In this document: positions 46,051 through 59,295 of the stretch, piece after piece
Numbering within the stretch: the first letter of the stretch is position 1
Layout of the letters: every line of letters begins with the position of its first letter
Assembly: GCF_910589235.1 (NCBI RefSeq)
Contig: NW_025813595.1
Span: 3,410,001 to 3,474,000 of the forward strand
Source: Vespa crabro
Lineage: Eukaryota; Arthropoda; Insecta; Hymenoptera; Vespidae
DNA length: 64,000 bases
Direction: 5' to 3'
Position numbers and translations under genes: made by a program
The notes under the pieces: model-generated
Database searches by the model: none
What the model saw: the letters and a program-made list of their open reading frames with translations, nothing else
What the model was told of the DNA's origin: nothing

Positions 46051-48820
46051 TAAACACATCAATAACGGTAATAACGATAATAATAATAATAACGATAATG
46101 TTATTGAAGATAATAACAATAATAACCATAATAAAAATAATAATAAAATTCATAAAATCAATAATAACGATAATAATAGTATTAATTACGATAAGAACGA
46201 TAATAACAATAAAAACGATAATAAAGATAATAATAAGATCAATAATAGCGATAATAAGGATGACATCGATAATAATAATAACAATAATATCAATTGTAAC
46301 AATAATAATAATAATTGAAACAATAATAACGCTAATAACGATAACAACGATAATTACGTTAATAATACTATCAATATTAACCATAATAACGAAACTAATA
46401 AATACGAAAATAATATTAATGATGATAATGATAATAAAGATAAAAACAATAATAACGACAACAATAATATCGATAATAACGATAATTATTATAATGATTA
46501 TAATAAAACTAATAGTAATAATGACCATGATGACATTATTAACGATAATCATAATAGGGATAATAACAACATTGACAATAATAAGGATAATTAAGAAAAA
46601 AATAATATATAATAATAACAACAAAAACGATAAAAACGGTAATAACGTTACTAATAATAATAGTAATATTGATAATAACGATAATAACGATAATAACAAT
46701 AATAAAAAATATTATATTAATATTCTTAACGGTAATAACAATAATAACGATATAAAAAATAATAACAATAATAATAATAATAACGATATAAACGGTAATA
46801 ACAAAAATGACGATAATAATAATAATAACAACATTGATAATAACGATAATAGCGATAATAATGATAATACTATTAAGGATAATAACGAAAATAAAGATAA
46901 TAATAGTAATAATAAAATTGATAATTACAATATAACGTTAAAAAAGATATGAATAATAACAATATTAACAATATTGACGATAAGAACGATAATAACTATA
47001 ATTATAATAAATTTAATAACGATAGTTACTATAATGTCGACAATAACGATAATAATAACAACAATAATAACGATAATTATTGTAATATCGATAATAACTC
47101 AAATAATAAAATCAATATTAATTTTAACAATAATAACGATAATAAAGATAATAATAATAACAATATTATCGATAATATGGATAATGACGATATTATTATT
47201 ATTAGTAATAACAATAATGACGATAATAACGATACATACGATTATAACGATGATAATAATAATAATGATGAAGATGCTAAAGATATAACATTAATAATGA
47301 AAATAATAATAATTATAATAGCGATTATAACAATAAAACCATTATAACGATAAAAATTATAATGTCGAAAATATTAATAATATTAACAGTAATATCGTAT
47401 GTAGCGATAATAATAATAATCATAATAACGATAAGAACGATAGTAAAGGTAATAAAATTAATAATAATATCGATAATAACGGTAATAAGAGGTAATATAT
47501 ATAATAATAATAACAATACTAACTATATTAGCGATAAAAACGACAATGACGATCATAATTCTAATACTAACAATAATAACGATCATAGCGATAATATTAA
47601 TTACAATAATACCGATAATAACGATAATAGCAATAATAATATTAACATAAATAATGATAATAAAGTTAATAACGATAATATAAATAATAAGAATAACATG
47701 AACAACGATAAAAACAATAATAACGTTAATAACATTATTATCGGTAATAATAATACACAATAATATATATAATATCGATAATTATAATAATAATAATAAC
47801 GATACTATCGATAATAACGATAATAATCATAATAATAATAATAACAATATTAACAATATGAACGATATAATCGTTAATAACGATATTATCGATAATAATA
47901 ATATCAATAGTAAAGATAAAAACAGTAATATTAATAATAATAATAACAATAATAACGATAATAACGATTATATAGATTGTAATAAAAATAATAATAACAA
48001 TAATAAATGTAATAACAGTAAAAACGTTAGTAACGATAATCATGATGGCAATAATAAAGTTAGTAACGATAATTATTATAATGCCGTTAATAATAATAAT
48101 AATAATAATAACAATTATTACGGTAATAAAGTTAATAATTATTACAATAATATCGATGATAACGGTAATAACGACATTAATAACAATAATAATAATACCC
48201 ATAATAAATATAATAACGATGATAACAATAATAGTAACTATAATAATAACAACAATAACGATAATAACTTTAATAATAATAAAATTAATAATAATATTTA
48301 CGATCATAAAGTTAAAAATAATTTCAAATAATATGGATGACAAAATTAATATTAATAATAATAATAACAATAACAATGATACTAAAAATAATAAAAATAA
48401 TAACGACAATAACGATAATAATAATAAAATTAATAACGATAATTACGATAATAACGATAATAATTATAGCAATAGTAACGATAATAACGATAATAATGTT
48501 AATAATAATAATTACAATACTAACTATATTAACGATTATAATAATATCGATAATGACGATAATAATAATAATTATAATAGCGATATTAACGATAATAACG
48601 ATAATAATAGTAGCGAAAATAACAATAATAATTATGTTAATAATAACGATAATAACGATAGTAACGATTATAATAATAATAATAACGATAATATCTATAA
48701 TAACGGTATTAATGATATTTATAATATTAATAATAAAGATAATAAAGTTATTAATAGTAGTAATAAAAACACTCATAACAACAAAAACGATCATAGCGAT
48801 AATAATGATAATAAAGATAA

Positions 48821-48845
48821 TTTTTGTTTATTTTTTATTTTTTTT
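48821..48845 (-). other. A-rich 3' tail of the retroelement
   Basis: On the minus strand, CCGTC is followed by a run of A with a few T and a C before the array begins at about 48,820. An A-rich 3' end is usual for target-primed reverse transcription. It fixes the orientation of the element (minus) independently of the coding remnants. Confidence 0.75.
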
Positions 48846-49127
48846 GACGGTCTGTGAATGCCAATTTTTACGCACTTACCTAGGGTCCCTGACCGCTAGA
48901 GGAACCCTTTACCATTTGGGTCCCCCTTATAGTCCCTGGAGTGTCGGGCTCATCGTTGGAATAGACACTACCGACTAAACACATTTCCATCCTAGTGGCA
49001 TAGTGAAACCATCCCTGCACCGCTTTGTAGCATTACTTCGGAATGACACTACTGCCTCCTGTCCCTAAACTGGTCTCTCTCATTCGGTTCTAAGTGGCAA
49101 GAACCTGGAACAACGTTGGTGGCACGT
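48846..49127 (-). other. Retroelement 3' UTR
   Basis: About 280 bp of non-repetitive sequence lie between the last ORF2 stop (49,128-49,130) and the A-rich tail. It contains paired-looking stretches such as AGGGACTATAAGGGGGACCC and TCAGGGACCCTAGG that could form a 3' hairpin, as recognised by reverse transcriptases of this group. I did not fold it. No open frame here has a recognisable product. Confidence 0.6.
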
Positions 49128-49463
49128 CTATGGGCCATCCATAACCATCTTCTTGTTGCGTAAGATTTCCCTTACGTAACAGACCACCCTGTTCCACTTC
49201 TACTGCCCTCGCAGCATTTTCTCGACATTGTTGTCCAGCAAGATGTCCCCAAGCTCCTGCTCTAAGGCAAGTCATTCGGCGCTCCACCGGGTACATATGA
49301 AGAACGTGTGGTTTGCATCTTCTTTGATCGAATCCCCATAGGGGCAGTTGCCGTTTGCTACTTTCCCCATCTTTGCGAGCAAGGAGAGGAACAGGCCATG
49401 CCATGTTAAGAATTGGGTGAGGTAGAAATTTACCTCACCCGCCTTTCGGGTAATCCAGTTGTC
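49128..49463 (-). pseudogene. ORF2 C-terminal Cys/His region (R1-like), broken
   Basis: From 49,460 downwards the minus strand reads NWITRKAGEVNFYLTQFL and then TWHG, a typical segment of the C-terminal region of R1-type ORF2. A zinc-knuckle-like stretch follows: CPYG (49,346-49,335), then HTFFIC (49,310-49,293) and RW. The usual pattern is C-x2-C...H-x4-C, and here the second Cys is Gly. In-frame stops are at 49,272-49,274, 49,200-49,202 and 49,128-49,130. The last is close to where such proteins normally end. The frame differs from that of the reverse transcriptase piece upstream. The Met-initiated frame 49,090-49,404 is an out-of-phase shadow of this region. Confidence 0.85.
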
Positions 49464-49471
49464 AAGTCGAC

Positions 49472-49813
49472 CATTGAGTCGACGGCACGCATCCGTATTC
49501 GCCTAATGCAAGGTCGGGGGCCGTTAACATTGGCCTTGAGTGTGCCCAGAGTGGATACTACATTTGCCACCTTGTCGGATGCCATTATTATATGCAATCC
49601 GTAATTGAATTTGTAATCGAGCATTACTTCTAGGTACCTGACGGACGGCTTATTCTGGACCATCGTGTCTCCTACAGAGAAGCTGCGCAAGGTGTTGATA
49701 CGCTTCTTCGTTAGTATCACGATCTCTGTTTTCTGGGCTGAAAAGGATAGCCCGTGCTCTTCCATCCAGTTGATGACTCGGCGCATGACCTAGTTGAGCA
49801 GCAGCAGTGCCCC
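49472..49813 (-). pseudogene. Reverse transcriptase fragment (late part, after the catalytic core)
   Basis: The minus strand encodes about 112 codons of the late part of a non-LTR reverse transcriptase. Landmarks are WMEEHGLSFSAQKTE (the usual GL-x-LA-x2-KTE block), VRYLEVMLD (usually KYLGVMLD, with Gly replaced by Glu) and a downstream H-I-x5-A-x-KVA helix, ending at RAVDSMV. The aspartate-bearing catalytic motif lies upstream in the family and is absent here. An in-frame stop at 49,790-49,792 sits just before the Met at 49,786, so that Met is internal and not a true start. The piece shares its frame with the endonuclease fragment above it. Confidence 0.88.
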
Positions 49814-50082
49814 CTCCATGTCGTTTGGGGTGAGATATACACTGATATAAGTCGTCGAGTTTTGTCTCACCCAAACGTATACACATCCGGATCCTTGATC
49901 GGACACATGTATTTGTCAGCGATCTGGGATCCAAATGGCCGCGGTGACCAATTCGTCTGCGTACCATCCTATTCCTGCTGTGTCCTGGTATTGTTCGCTG
50001 ATTAAAACGATATCAGCTTTATCTCAGAGCGGAGCTGGTTTAGAAGGAGGTGCAAGGTCCTGCTCCTATTGAGATTACCCTG
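49814..50082 (-). pseudogene. Apurinic-type endonuclease fragment (N-terminal part), broken
   Basis: About 88 codons match the start of the endonuclease domain of R1-like ORF2. NLNRSR lies near 50,076. LISEQYQD (50,005-49,982) carries the conserved Glu. GWYADEL, TAAIWIPD, VYVWVR and YLTPND (49,837-49,820) follow. A one-base loss near 50,017 shifts the frame between the first ~22 codons and the rest, and a TGA at 49,916-49,918 interrupts it. The later endonuclease motifs are missing because the sequence jumps to reverse transcriptase after TPND. The array begins immediately beyond the NLNRSR segment, so the element is 5'-truncated there. Confidence 0.87.
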
Positions 50083-52238
50083 ATTATAATGATAATAACA
50101 ATAATATTAATATCAATAATAACGATAATGGCGATAATAATATATATAACAATTATAATGATAATGACGAAAATAACGATAATAATAATAACGATAATAG
50201 CGAAAATAGAAATAATAATAAAAATGATAAAAACGATAATAACAATGGTAACGTTAATAATAATAGAATTAATACAGATAATAACTATAATAACGATAAT
50301 GATAATAGGCATAATAACGATATTAACGATAATAATAATAATAATTAAAACAAAATAACGATAATAACGATAATAACGATAATAACGATAATGACAATAA
50401 TAATAATAATAATAATGACGATTAAGAAGCTAATATCGATAAAAATAATAATAATAATAACTATATTAACTATAATAATAATAACACTAATAGCGATAAC
50501 ATTGATAAAAACTATAAAAACTATAAATTATCATTATAATAAAGATAATGGCGATATTAACGATAATGACGATAATAATAATAACAACAGTAACGCTAAT
50601 TACAATAATAATTATCAAAACATAGTTAATAATATTTATAATAACAATACTTACGATAATAAAAATAATAGTGTTAACAATAATGTCGGTAATAACGATA
50701 ATAACGATAATAACGATCATTACGGTAAAAATATTATTAATAGTAACAATAATAATAATAACGATAGTAAGGATAATAACGATACCGTCAATAATAATAA
50801 TAAAAATAATAACGATAATAGCGATAATAAAGATAATATCGATAATAATACCAACACTATTAAAGAAAGAAACGATAATAATAATAATAGTAATACCAAT
50901 AAGAACATTAATGATACTAATGATATTATCGATAATGGTAATAATAATAATAATAACGATAATAACGGTTATTATGATAATAATTATAATAATAACAATA
51001 TTAAAAATAATAACTGTAATAACGATAACAACGATAATAATTGTAGTAATAATAACAATAATAACATTACTAACGATAATAACGATATTAAATATTATAA
51101 TAATTACGATAATAACGATAATATTCATAATAATAATAAAAATATCAACGAAAATTCCGATAATAATAATAATGACACTAATAACGACAAGAGAGGTGAT
51201 AACGATAATATCGATAATAATAATATGGATTGTAACAATAAAAGCGATTATAATAATAAAAATAATAACGATAATTACGATATTAGCGATAATAATAATA
51301 ACAATAATAACCATAATAAGGGTAATATCTAAAATAACGATAATAACGATAATAACGGTAATAGTATCAATAATAATAACGATGCTAACGATAATAACAC
51401 CAATAATAATGATAATAATAATAATAATAAATATAACAATGGTAACGATATTACCGATAAATACGATTATATAATAACGATGATAACGAAAATATTAATA
51501 ATAATTATGACGATAATAACGATATTCACCATAATAATAATAATAATAATAAAGATAATAACGATATCAACGATAATAATTGTAGTAATAAAAACAATAA
51601 TAAGTATACTAACATTAATAACGATACTAACGATAATACTAATATCGATAGTAAGGAAAATACCGATAATAGTAATAAGAATAACAACTATAATAACGTT
51701 GAATTCGATTATAATAGTAATAATAACAACAAAAATATCATTAATAAAGAAGAATTAATAAAGACAATAACGGTAATTATCATTACATTTAAAACGATGA
51801 AAACCAAAATAAGGATAAAGCGTTAATAACGGCAATTATAATAATAATAATAACGATGTTAACGATAATAACGATAATAATGTTAATAACGTTAATTATT
51901 ATATTAATAATAACTATAATTAAGACTGTATTAATAATAATAATAACGGTAATAACGATATAAACGATAATAATAATAATAGTAAATATAATAACGATAT
52001 TAATCATAATAACGATAATAGTTATAATAACTATAACAAAAAAAATAATAATAACAATAATAAAAATAATTTCAATAATAATGACAATAATAATATCAAT
52101 AATAACGATATAACCATAATAATACAGATAATAACGATATTAACGGACATAAAGGTAATAATAATAATAACGATAAAAATGATAACTATAATAACGATAA
52201 TTTCGGTAATAAGATTTAAAATATTTACGATAAAATCG

Positions 52239-52269
<31 letters not shown>

Positions 52270-53364
52270 TAATTACGATAAGAACGATAATATCGGTAAT
52301 AACGATAATAATAATTACGATAATGCCGGTAATAATAATAACGATAATAACGTTACTAACGATAATAACGAAAAGAACGATAATGACGATAATAACGATA
52401 ATAATAATAATATAACCATAATAACGATATTAATGATAGTATCGATAATAACGATAATAATAAAAAAGATAAAGACGGTAATAATAATAATAATAACAAT
52501 AATAACGAAAATAACAATAAACATAATTACAATATTATCGATAATGACGATAATGTCAATAATAACGATAACAAAAATAAGGTTTATATCTATAGTATCG
52601 ATATAATTATCATCAATAATACCGTTTATAGCGATAATAATAATTATTATAATAAAAATAATAATGAACATAAATATATAAAAATGATAATAATTATAAC
52701 AATATGAACGATAATAACGAAATTATTAGGAATAATAATAAGAATAATAACGATAATATCAAATATAACGATAATTATATCATTAATAGCGATAATAAAG
52801 ATAATAACTATATTGACAATAAGAACAATAATAATAATAACGATAAGAAAAGTAATAATAATAACAACAATATAGATAATAACTGTAATAAGGATAATAA
52901 TAATAACAATTATAACGAGAAAATCGATAATAATAATTATAACGATAATAATAATAATCCTAAAAATAACAAAAAACGATAATAATAATAAAAATATCAA
53001 TAATAACGTTAATATCGATAAGAAGGATAAGAGTAATAATAATAATATCGATAACATCAATAATAGAGATATTAACGAAAATAATAATTATAATTGCTAA
53101 GATAAACTTCATAATAACGATATTAACGATAATAATAATAATAATTATAACGATAAAAAACATAATAACGATAATAATGATAATACTAATAATAATTATT
53201 ATGATAAACACGATAAGAATGATAGTAACGATAATAATAATAAGTGATACTTTAATAACTATTATTACGATAGTATCAACATTAATAATAGTAATAATAT
53301 CAATAGTAAAGATAATAATGGTTATAACGATAATAATATTAGAAAAATAATATTAATAACGATA

Positions 53365-53402
<38 letters not shown>

Positions 53403-53839
53403 TTTAACGTCACTAATGATATTTATGATAATAACTGTAAAAAATAATAATAATAATAATATCGATAATAACGGTAACAACGGTTACAACGATAATAATA
53501 ATAAAGAAATTACAATAATTACAATAATAACGATAACAATTATAAAACGATAATAATAATAAAGGTAATAAAAATAATAACATTCAGAATAAAAACAATA
53601 TAATTATATTAACAGTTATGAGGAGAATAACGATTATAATAACAATAACAACGATAATATTGATAATAATAAAAACAATAATAACTATAATAAAAGTAAT
53701 AACGAAAATAATAATATAATCAATAACGATAATTAAGTCAATAACGATAAAATAATAGCAATAATAACGATAATAACGATAATAATAATAACAATATTAA
53801 CGATAATTTAGATAATAATAATAATAATAAGGATAATAA

Positions 53840-54380
53840 CTGTAACAACGATAATAACGATAATAACGATATTAACGACAATAAAACTAATAATAATAAT
53901 AAGGGGTAATAGAGATTATAACGACAATAATGATAATGACAATAATAATAATTGTAATAATAAAGATAATGATGATAATATAGGAAATAAGGATAACAAT
54001 AATAACAATAATAACGATATTAACGATATTAATGATAATAACCACAATAATAATAATAGTAATAATAATTAAAACGATAATAACGATTATAATAATAATA
54101 ATAATAACAATAATAAAGATAATATGGACAATAATAATTATAAAAATAATAATAATAATAATATCGATAATATCGATAATAACGATAATAATAATATTAT
54201 TAATAACAACAATGACAATAATAACGATAATAAGGATAATAATAAATACGATAAAGCCGATAATATCGACAATAATATTAACAATATTAATGATACTATC
54301 GATAATAATATTAACAATATTAACGATAATATCGATAATAATAATAACATTATTAACGATAATATATATAAAAATTAATG
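53840..54380 (+). repeat. Dispersed module B, copy 3
   Basis: GACAATAAAACTAATAATAA and AAGGGGTAATAGAGATTATA (53,901) are followed by AAATACGATAAAGCCGATAA (54,244) and the TATTAACAATATTAATGATA series. It resembles the 10.6-kb copy over its length, with about 96 bp more between the two landmarks. Confidence 0.65.
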
Positions 54381-56479
54381 CAATAATAATAATAACAGTA
54401 ATAATGATAATATCGATAATAGCGATAATAACAATTAAAATCCTATAAACGATTTTAATATTTATAATAATAATAATAATACTGATAATGACGATAATAA
54501 CGATAATAATAGTAGTAATAATAAAAATTATTACATTAATAATGTTAAAACGATAATAACGATAATATTAGTTTAATAATAACAATAATAACAATAAAAA
54601 CGATAATAAGGTTATTAACGATAATATCTATAATTGTAATAACCATATTAACCATAATAACGATATTATCAATCGTAACAATATCGACATTAACGATAAT
54701 ATCGATAATAATAATAACATTATTAACGTTAACATCGATAAAAATAATAATATTATTAACATTAACAAGGATAATAACGATAATAAGTATAATAATAATA
54801 ATGAAAATAACTATAATAACCATATTAACGATAATAATAACAATAATAAGAATAGTAATAATAATAACGTTAATTACGATAATAACGATAATAAAAATAG
54901 TAAATATAACGTTAATAGCAATAATAACGATAATAATGATAATAATAAATAAGATAATATCGATTAAATTAATAACAATATTAACGATAATATCTATAAA
55001 AATAATAACGATATTAACCATAATAAATTTAATAACTATATTTACATTAATAACGATAATAATATCAGCAATAATAGCGGTAATAGCGACAATAACGGTA
55101 ACAATAATAATAAAATTATTGACAATATTATCGATGATAACGATAATAAAAATAACGGTAATGACAATAATAATAATAATAGTAATAAAAATAATAATTA
55201 TAATAACGTTAATAATAATATCAATTGTAACGGCAATAATGATAATAATATTAATAAAGATATTAGCAGTAATAATAGTAGTAATTTATAACTATTATAA
55301 CGAAATTAACGATAATAACGATAACAATAATAACGATTATTACTATAATAACTAAAATAATAAAAATGATAGAAACGATACTAGTAAAAATAATAATACC
55401 GATAAAAACGATAATAAATTTAATAATAATAAAAAGAATAACGATAGTAAGATATTAACGATATAAAAGATGATAAAACCAAAAACTACGAATATAACGA
55501 TAATAATTATAACAATAATAACTATAATAACTACAATAATTATAACAATAACAACGATAATAAAAATAATAACAATAATAACGATAATAACGATAAAACG
55601 ATAATAACGATAATAATAAATATAGTAATAATAACAATAATAACGACAAAAACGATAATAATAATAATAATGATAATAGTAATGAAAACAATAATAATAA
55701 AAATAATATTAATAACGATAATAACGATAATAGTACATGTAATAATAATACTATTAACGATAATAACGATAATAACGATAATAATGCTAATAACGATTAT
55801 AATAACAACGATAATACCGATAATGTTATTATTAATACTAACGATAATAACGATATTTACGATAATAATAATAACGATAATATAGAAATGAACGATATTA
55901 TCTAGAATAACGATATTAATAATAACGATAATAATAATAATAATAATAATATCAAAAATAACAATAATTACCATAATGACTATAATGACGATAATAATAA
56001 TAACGATAATGAAGATGACAATAATATCTATAATGAAGTTAATAACGATTAAAATAATAATAATAATAACGATAATAACGATATCAATGATAATAACGTT
56101 AATAGCGATAATAATGATATTTATAATAACGATATTAACGTCAATAATATTAGTCATTATAGCGTCAAATGGAATAATAAGTACGTCACCGATAATAAAT
56201 ATAACAATAATATCAATAAAAACAATAATAACGATAATAATAATACAAATAATGACGATTTTAACGATATTACGATAATAGCATTAACTATAATAAGGAT
56301 AAAAATCTTAACAACAATAACGATATTAAATTTTTTAACGATAAAAATATTAAGGATATTAACGATTATAACGATAATAATGATAATAATAATAATAATA
56401 ATAACATTAATAAAGTTAAAAGCGTAAATAACGATAATAGCGATATTATTTATAATAATTATAACGAATACAACGATAA

Positions 56480-56960
56480 TAACGATAATTATGAAATTAA
56501 TAATAATTATAATATCGATAATAATGATTATAACGATAATAACTATATTAACTATAAAAACGACAATAATATTAATAATAATAATGAAAATAATAATACC
56601 GTTAATGACAATAATAGCGATAATAGTAATAGTAAATGTAATATCAATAATAACAGTAATATCGATATAAAGATAATAACGATAATAATATTAACGATTA
56701 TAACGAATATAGTAATAATAATAATAGCGATAATAACGATAATAACGACATTAACGATAATAATGATAATAATAATAATTATTATAATAATAATAATAAT
56801 TATTATAAAAATAGTTTTAAAAATAATAACAATAATGCCTTTAATAACGATAATAACGATAGTAACAACAATAATAATAATAATAATAACGATAAAAGGG
56901 ATAATAACTATGTCAACTATAATAATAATAACAATAATATCAATATAAACGATAATAACG
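56480..56960 (+). repeat. Dispersed module D, copy 2
   Basis: This is the partner of 38,210-38,640. The first ~150 bp differ at three noticed positions, and AGGGATAATAACTATGTCAA recurs at 56,897. It lies between module B and module F-G here, as its partner lies between a module B copy and a G-like block. Confidence 0.7.
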
Positions 56961-57009
56961 ATAATAATAATAATAATAATAATAATAACGATATTAACGA
57001 TAAGAACGA

Positions 57010-57517
57010 TAATAATGATAATAATGTTAAAACGATAATAATTATCATAATTATAGTAGTAATAACATTAATAACGATATCAAAAATAAAAATAATAATG
57101 ATAATATGGATAATAATCATAAAATTCATAACCTTAATAACGTTAATGACGATAATAACGGTAAGAATAGTAAAATTGGTAATTCTAATAACGATAATAA
57201 AGATATAATATTATTAATAATAACGATAATAACGGTAAAAACGATAATAATGATAGTAATAATACTAGTAATAATAATAATGGTAATTACGATAATAACA
57301 ATAATAATAATAGTTATAATAGCATTATAACAATAATAACGATATCAACGATAATAACGATTTCAATAATAACGATAATAAAGACAATAATAACAACAAT
57401 ATTAATATCATTTATAGCAATAATAATGATGATAACCATAATGACGATAATAACGATAATATCGATAATAATAATATCAGTAATAAGGATAATAACGTTA
57501 ATAACGACAATAATAAT

Positions 57518-57557
<40 letters not shown>

Positions 57558-57790
57558 GTAATAATAATAACGATAATAAAGATAATGACGACAATAATAA
57601 TAATAATATTAATAATAATAACGATAATGAAAATAATAACGATAATAATAATAATAATAACAATAATATTCACCATAATAATGACAATAATAACGGTTAT
57701 GATAAGAATAATATTAATAATATTAACGATATTAATGATAATAACGATATAATCGATAATAAAAATTACAATAGTAACGATAATAACTAC
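57010..57790 (+). repeat. Dispersed module F-G, copy 2
   Basis: This copy is collinear with 12,906-13,750. Shared marks include GTTAAAACGATAATAATTAT, AAAATTCATAACCTTAATAA, ACTAGTAATAATAATAATGG, TAGCATTATAACAATA and GGTTATG(A/T)TAAGAATAATA. A clean internal AAT-rich tract (57,515-57,555) has a different length from its partner. Confidence 0.65.
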
Positions 57791-58682
57791 AATAATGATA
57801 ATAATAATAATAATTATAACGATAATAACGATAATTTCGATAATAACAATATTAATAAGAGCGATAGTAACGTTAATGGAAATAGCTCTAAATTCGATAA
57901 TAATGATATTAATGAAAATAACTATAATAATAATAATAAATTTAACAATAATAACGATAACAACGATAACAATATAACGATAATAAAGTTGGTTATAACA
58001 CTAATAACAACAATAATAACAATAATAAAGATATCATTAATAATAAAAATAACAATTAAAATAACAATTATAATAATAGCTATAATAACGATAACAACCA
58101 TTATAATTATAATAACTATAATAATGATATTAACAATAAGAATAAAAGTAATAATAAAGACATTAACGTTATGAACGATAATAATGATAATAACGATACT
58201 AATAATAATAATAATAACAATAATAATGATAATAACGATTATAAAAATAATAACAATTATAATGATATTAACAATAAGAATAAAAGTAATAATAAAGACA
58301 TTCACGTTATGAACGATAATAACGATAATAATAATAACAATAATAACGATTATAAGGATAATAATGTTAATAACGATAATAATAGTAATAATAGAAACGA
58401 TAATAAGCATTATGATAATAATAATAAGAACGATAAAATCGATAAAAACGAAATTAACGATAATGACGATAATAACGGTAATGACCATAATAGCGATTAT
58501 AATAATAACGATAGTAACGATATTAGTAATAATAATAATAATGATAATAACGTTAATAACAAAAATAATAATAAGGTAATAACGATGTTAACGACAAACA
58601 CGATAATAATGATAATAGCAATAATAATAAAAATAACTATTACAATATAACGATAATAACTATAAGAAAGAGAACAATAATA

Positions 58683-59258
58683 ACGATCATAGCGTTAATA
58701 ACGATAATAATAATATCAATAATAGCGATAACATCGTTAATAACAATAATCGTAATAATAACGATAATAAGGATAATAACGGTAATAACGATAATAATAA
58801 TAATAATAATAACGATAATAACGATATTACGAAAATAAGGATAACAATAATAACAATAATAATAATAATAACGATATTAATAATAATAAGAATAATAAAG
58901 ACAGTAACAATAATAATAATAGTAATACTAATGTTAATAACGTTATAAACGATATTAACGATAATATTGATTATAATACAAACAATATAATAGATCGTAA
59001 TTATGGTTATTAAAGGTAACAATGATTATATTAAATACGATAATAACGACAATAGTAATAATAATAATAACCATAATAATGATAATAAAGATATTAATAA
59101 TAATAATAATAATAATATTAATAACGATAATATCGATTATAACGAAAATAATAATTACGATAATGACGGTAATAATAATAATAATAAAGTTAATAACGAT
59201 AATTACGATAATGACGATAATATTAATAAAGATAATAAGGTTAATAACGTAAATAGCG

Positions 59259-59295
<37 letters not shown>

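Larger units (their letters stand above)
39442..48820 (+). repeat. Decayed trinucleotide array, middle part
   Basis: The array resumes in + orientation from the inversion to the retroelement tail. The same AAT/AAC/GAT steps and ACGAT marks are present. Embedded here are the 24-bp triplicate at 39,885, a G-like block near 39,885-40,220, the 51-bp duplication at 42,954 and the 1,230-bp tandem duplication at 43,591. The minus-strand frame 40,335-42,185 is 616 codons of almost only Ile, Val, Asn and Thr and has no domain. Nothing gene-like was seen. Confidence 0.95.
48821..50082 (-). mobile_element. Dead R1-like non-LTR retrotransposon, truncated and internally deleted
   Basis: This 1.26-kb island of ordinary base composition is embedded in the array. 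Reading the minus strand from 50,082 down, it shows the N-terminal part of an apurinic-type endonuclease domain, a jump into the late part of a reverse transcriptase, a second jump to the C-terminal Cys/His region of ORF2, then a 3' UTR and an A-rich tail. The order matches ORF2 of R1-clade elements, which are known from arthropods. ORF1, most of the endonuclease and the catalytic reverse transcriptase core are missing. At least six in-frame stops and two frame changes show that it is a pseudogene. The insertion point is array on both sides, not 28S rDNA. Confidence 0.9.

Noticed and set aside
1..48820. TATA boxes, terminators and AT-rich regulatory sites
   Set aside because: TATAAT- and ATTATA-like strings are unavoidable in this composition and carry no information without a gene beside them.
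49430..49786. Minus-strand frame starting at the Met at 49,786 as an intact small gene
   Set aside because: The similarity to reverse transcriptase continues upstream of this Met, past an in-frame stop, so it is a piece of a broken ORF2. Its last ~12 codons run beyond the deletion join in the wrong frame.
49754..50005. Frames overlapping the retroelement: 49,754-50,005 (+), 49,413-49,604 (+), 49,650-49,967 (-), 49,090-49,404 (-)
   Set aside because: They are out-of-phase or opposite-strand shadows. The recognisable endonuclease, reverse transcriptase and Cys/His motifs lie in other minus-strand frames.
48821..50082. Insertion in 28S rDNA, as for classical R1
   Set aside because: The flanks are array on both sides. 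No rRNA sequence is present.
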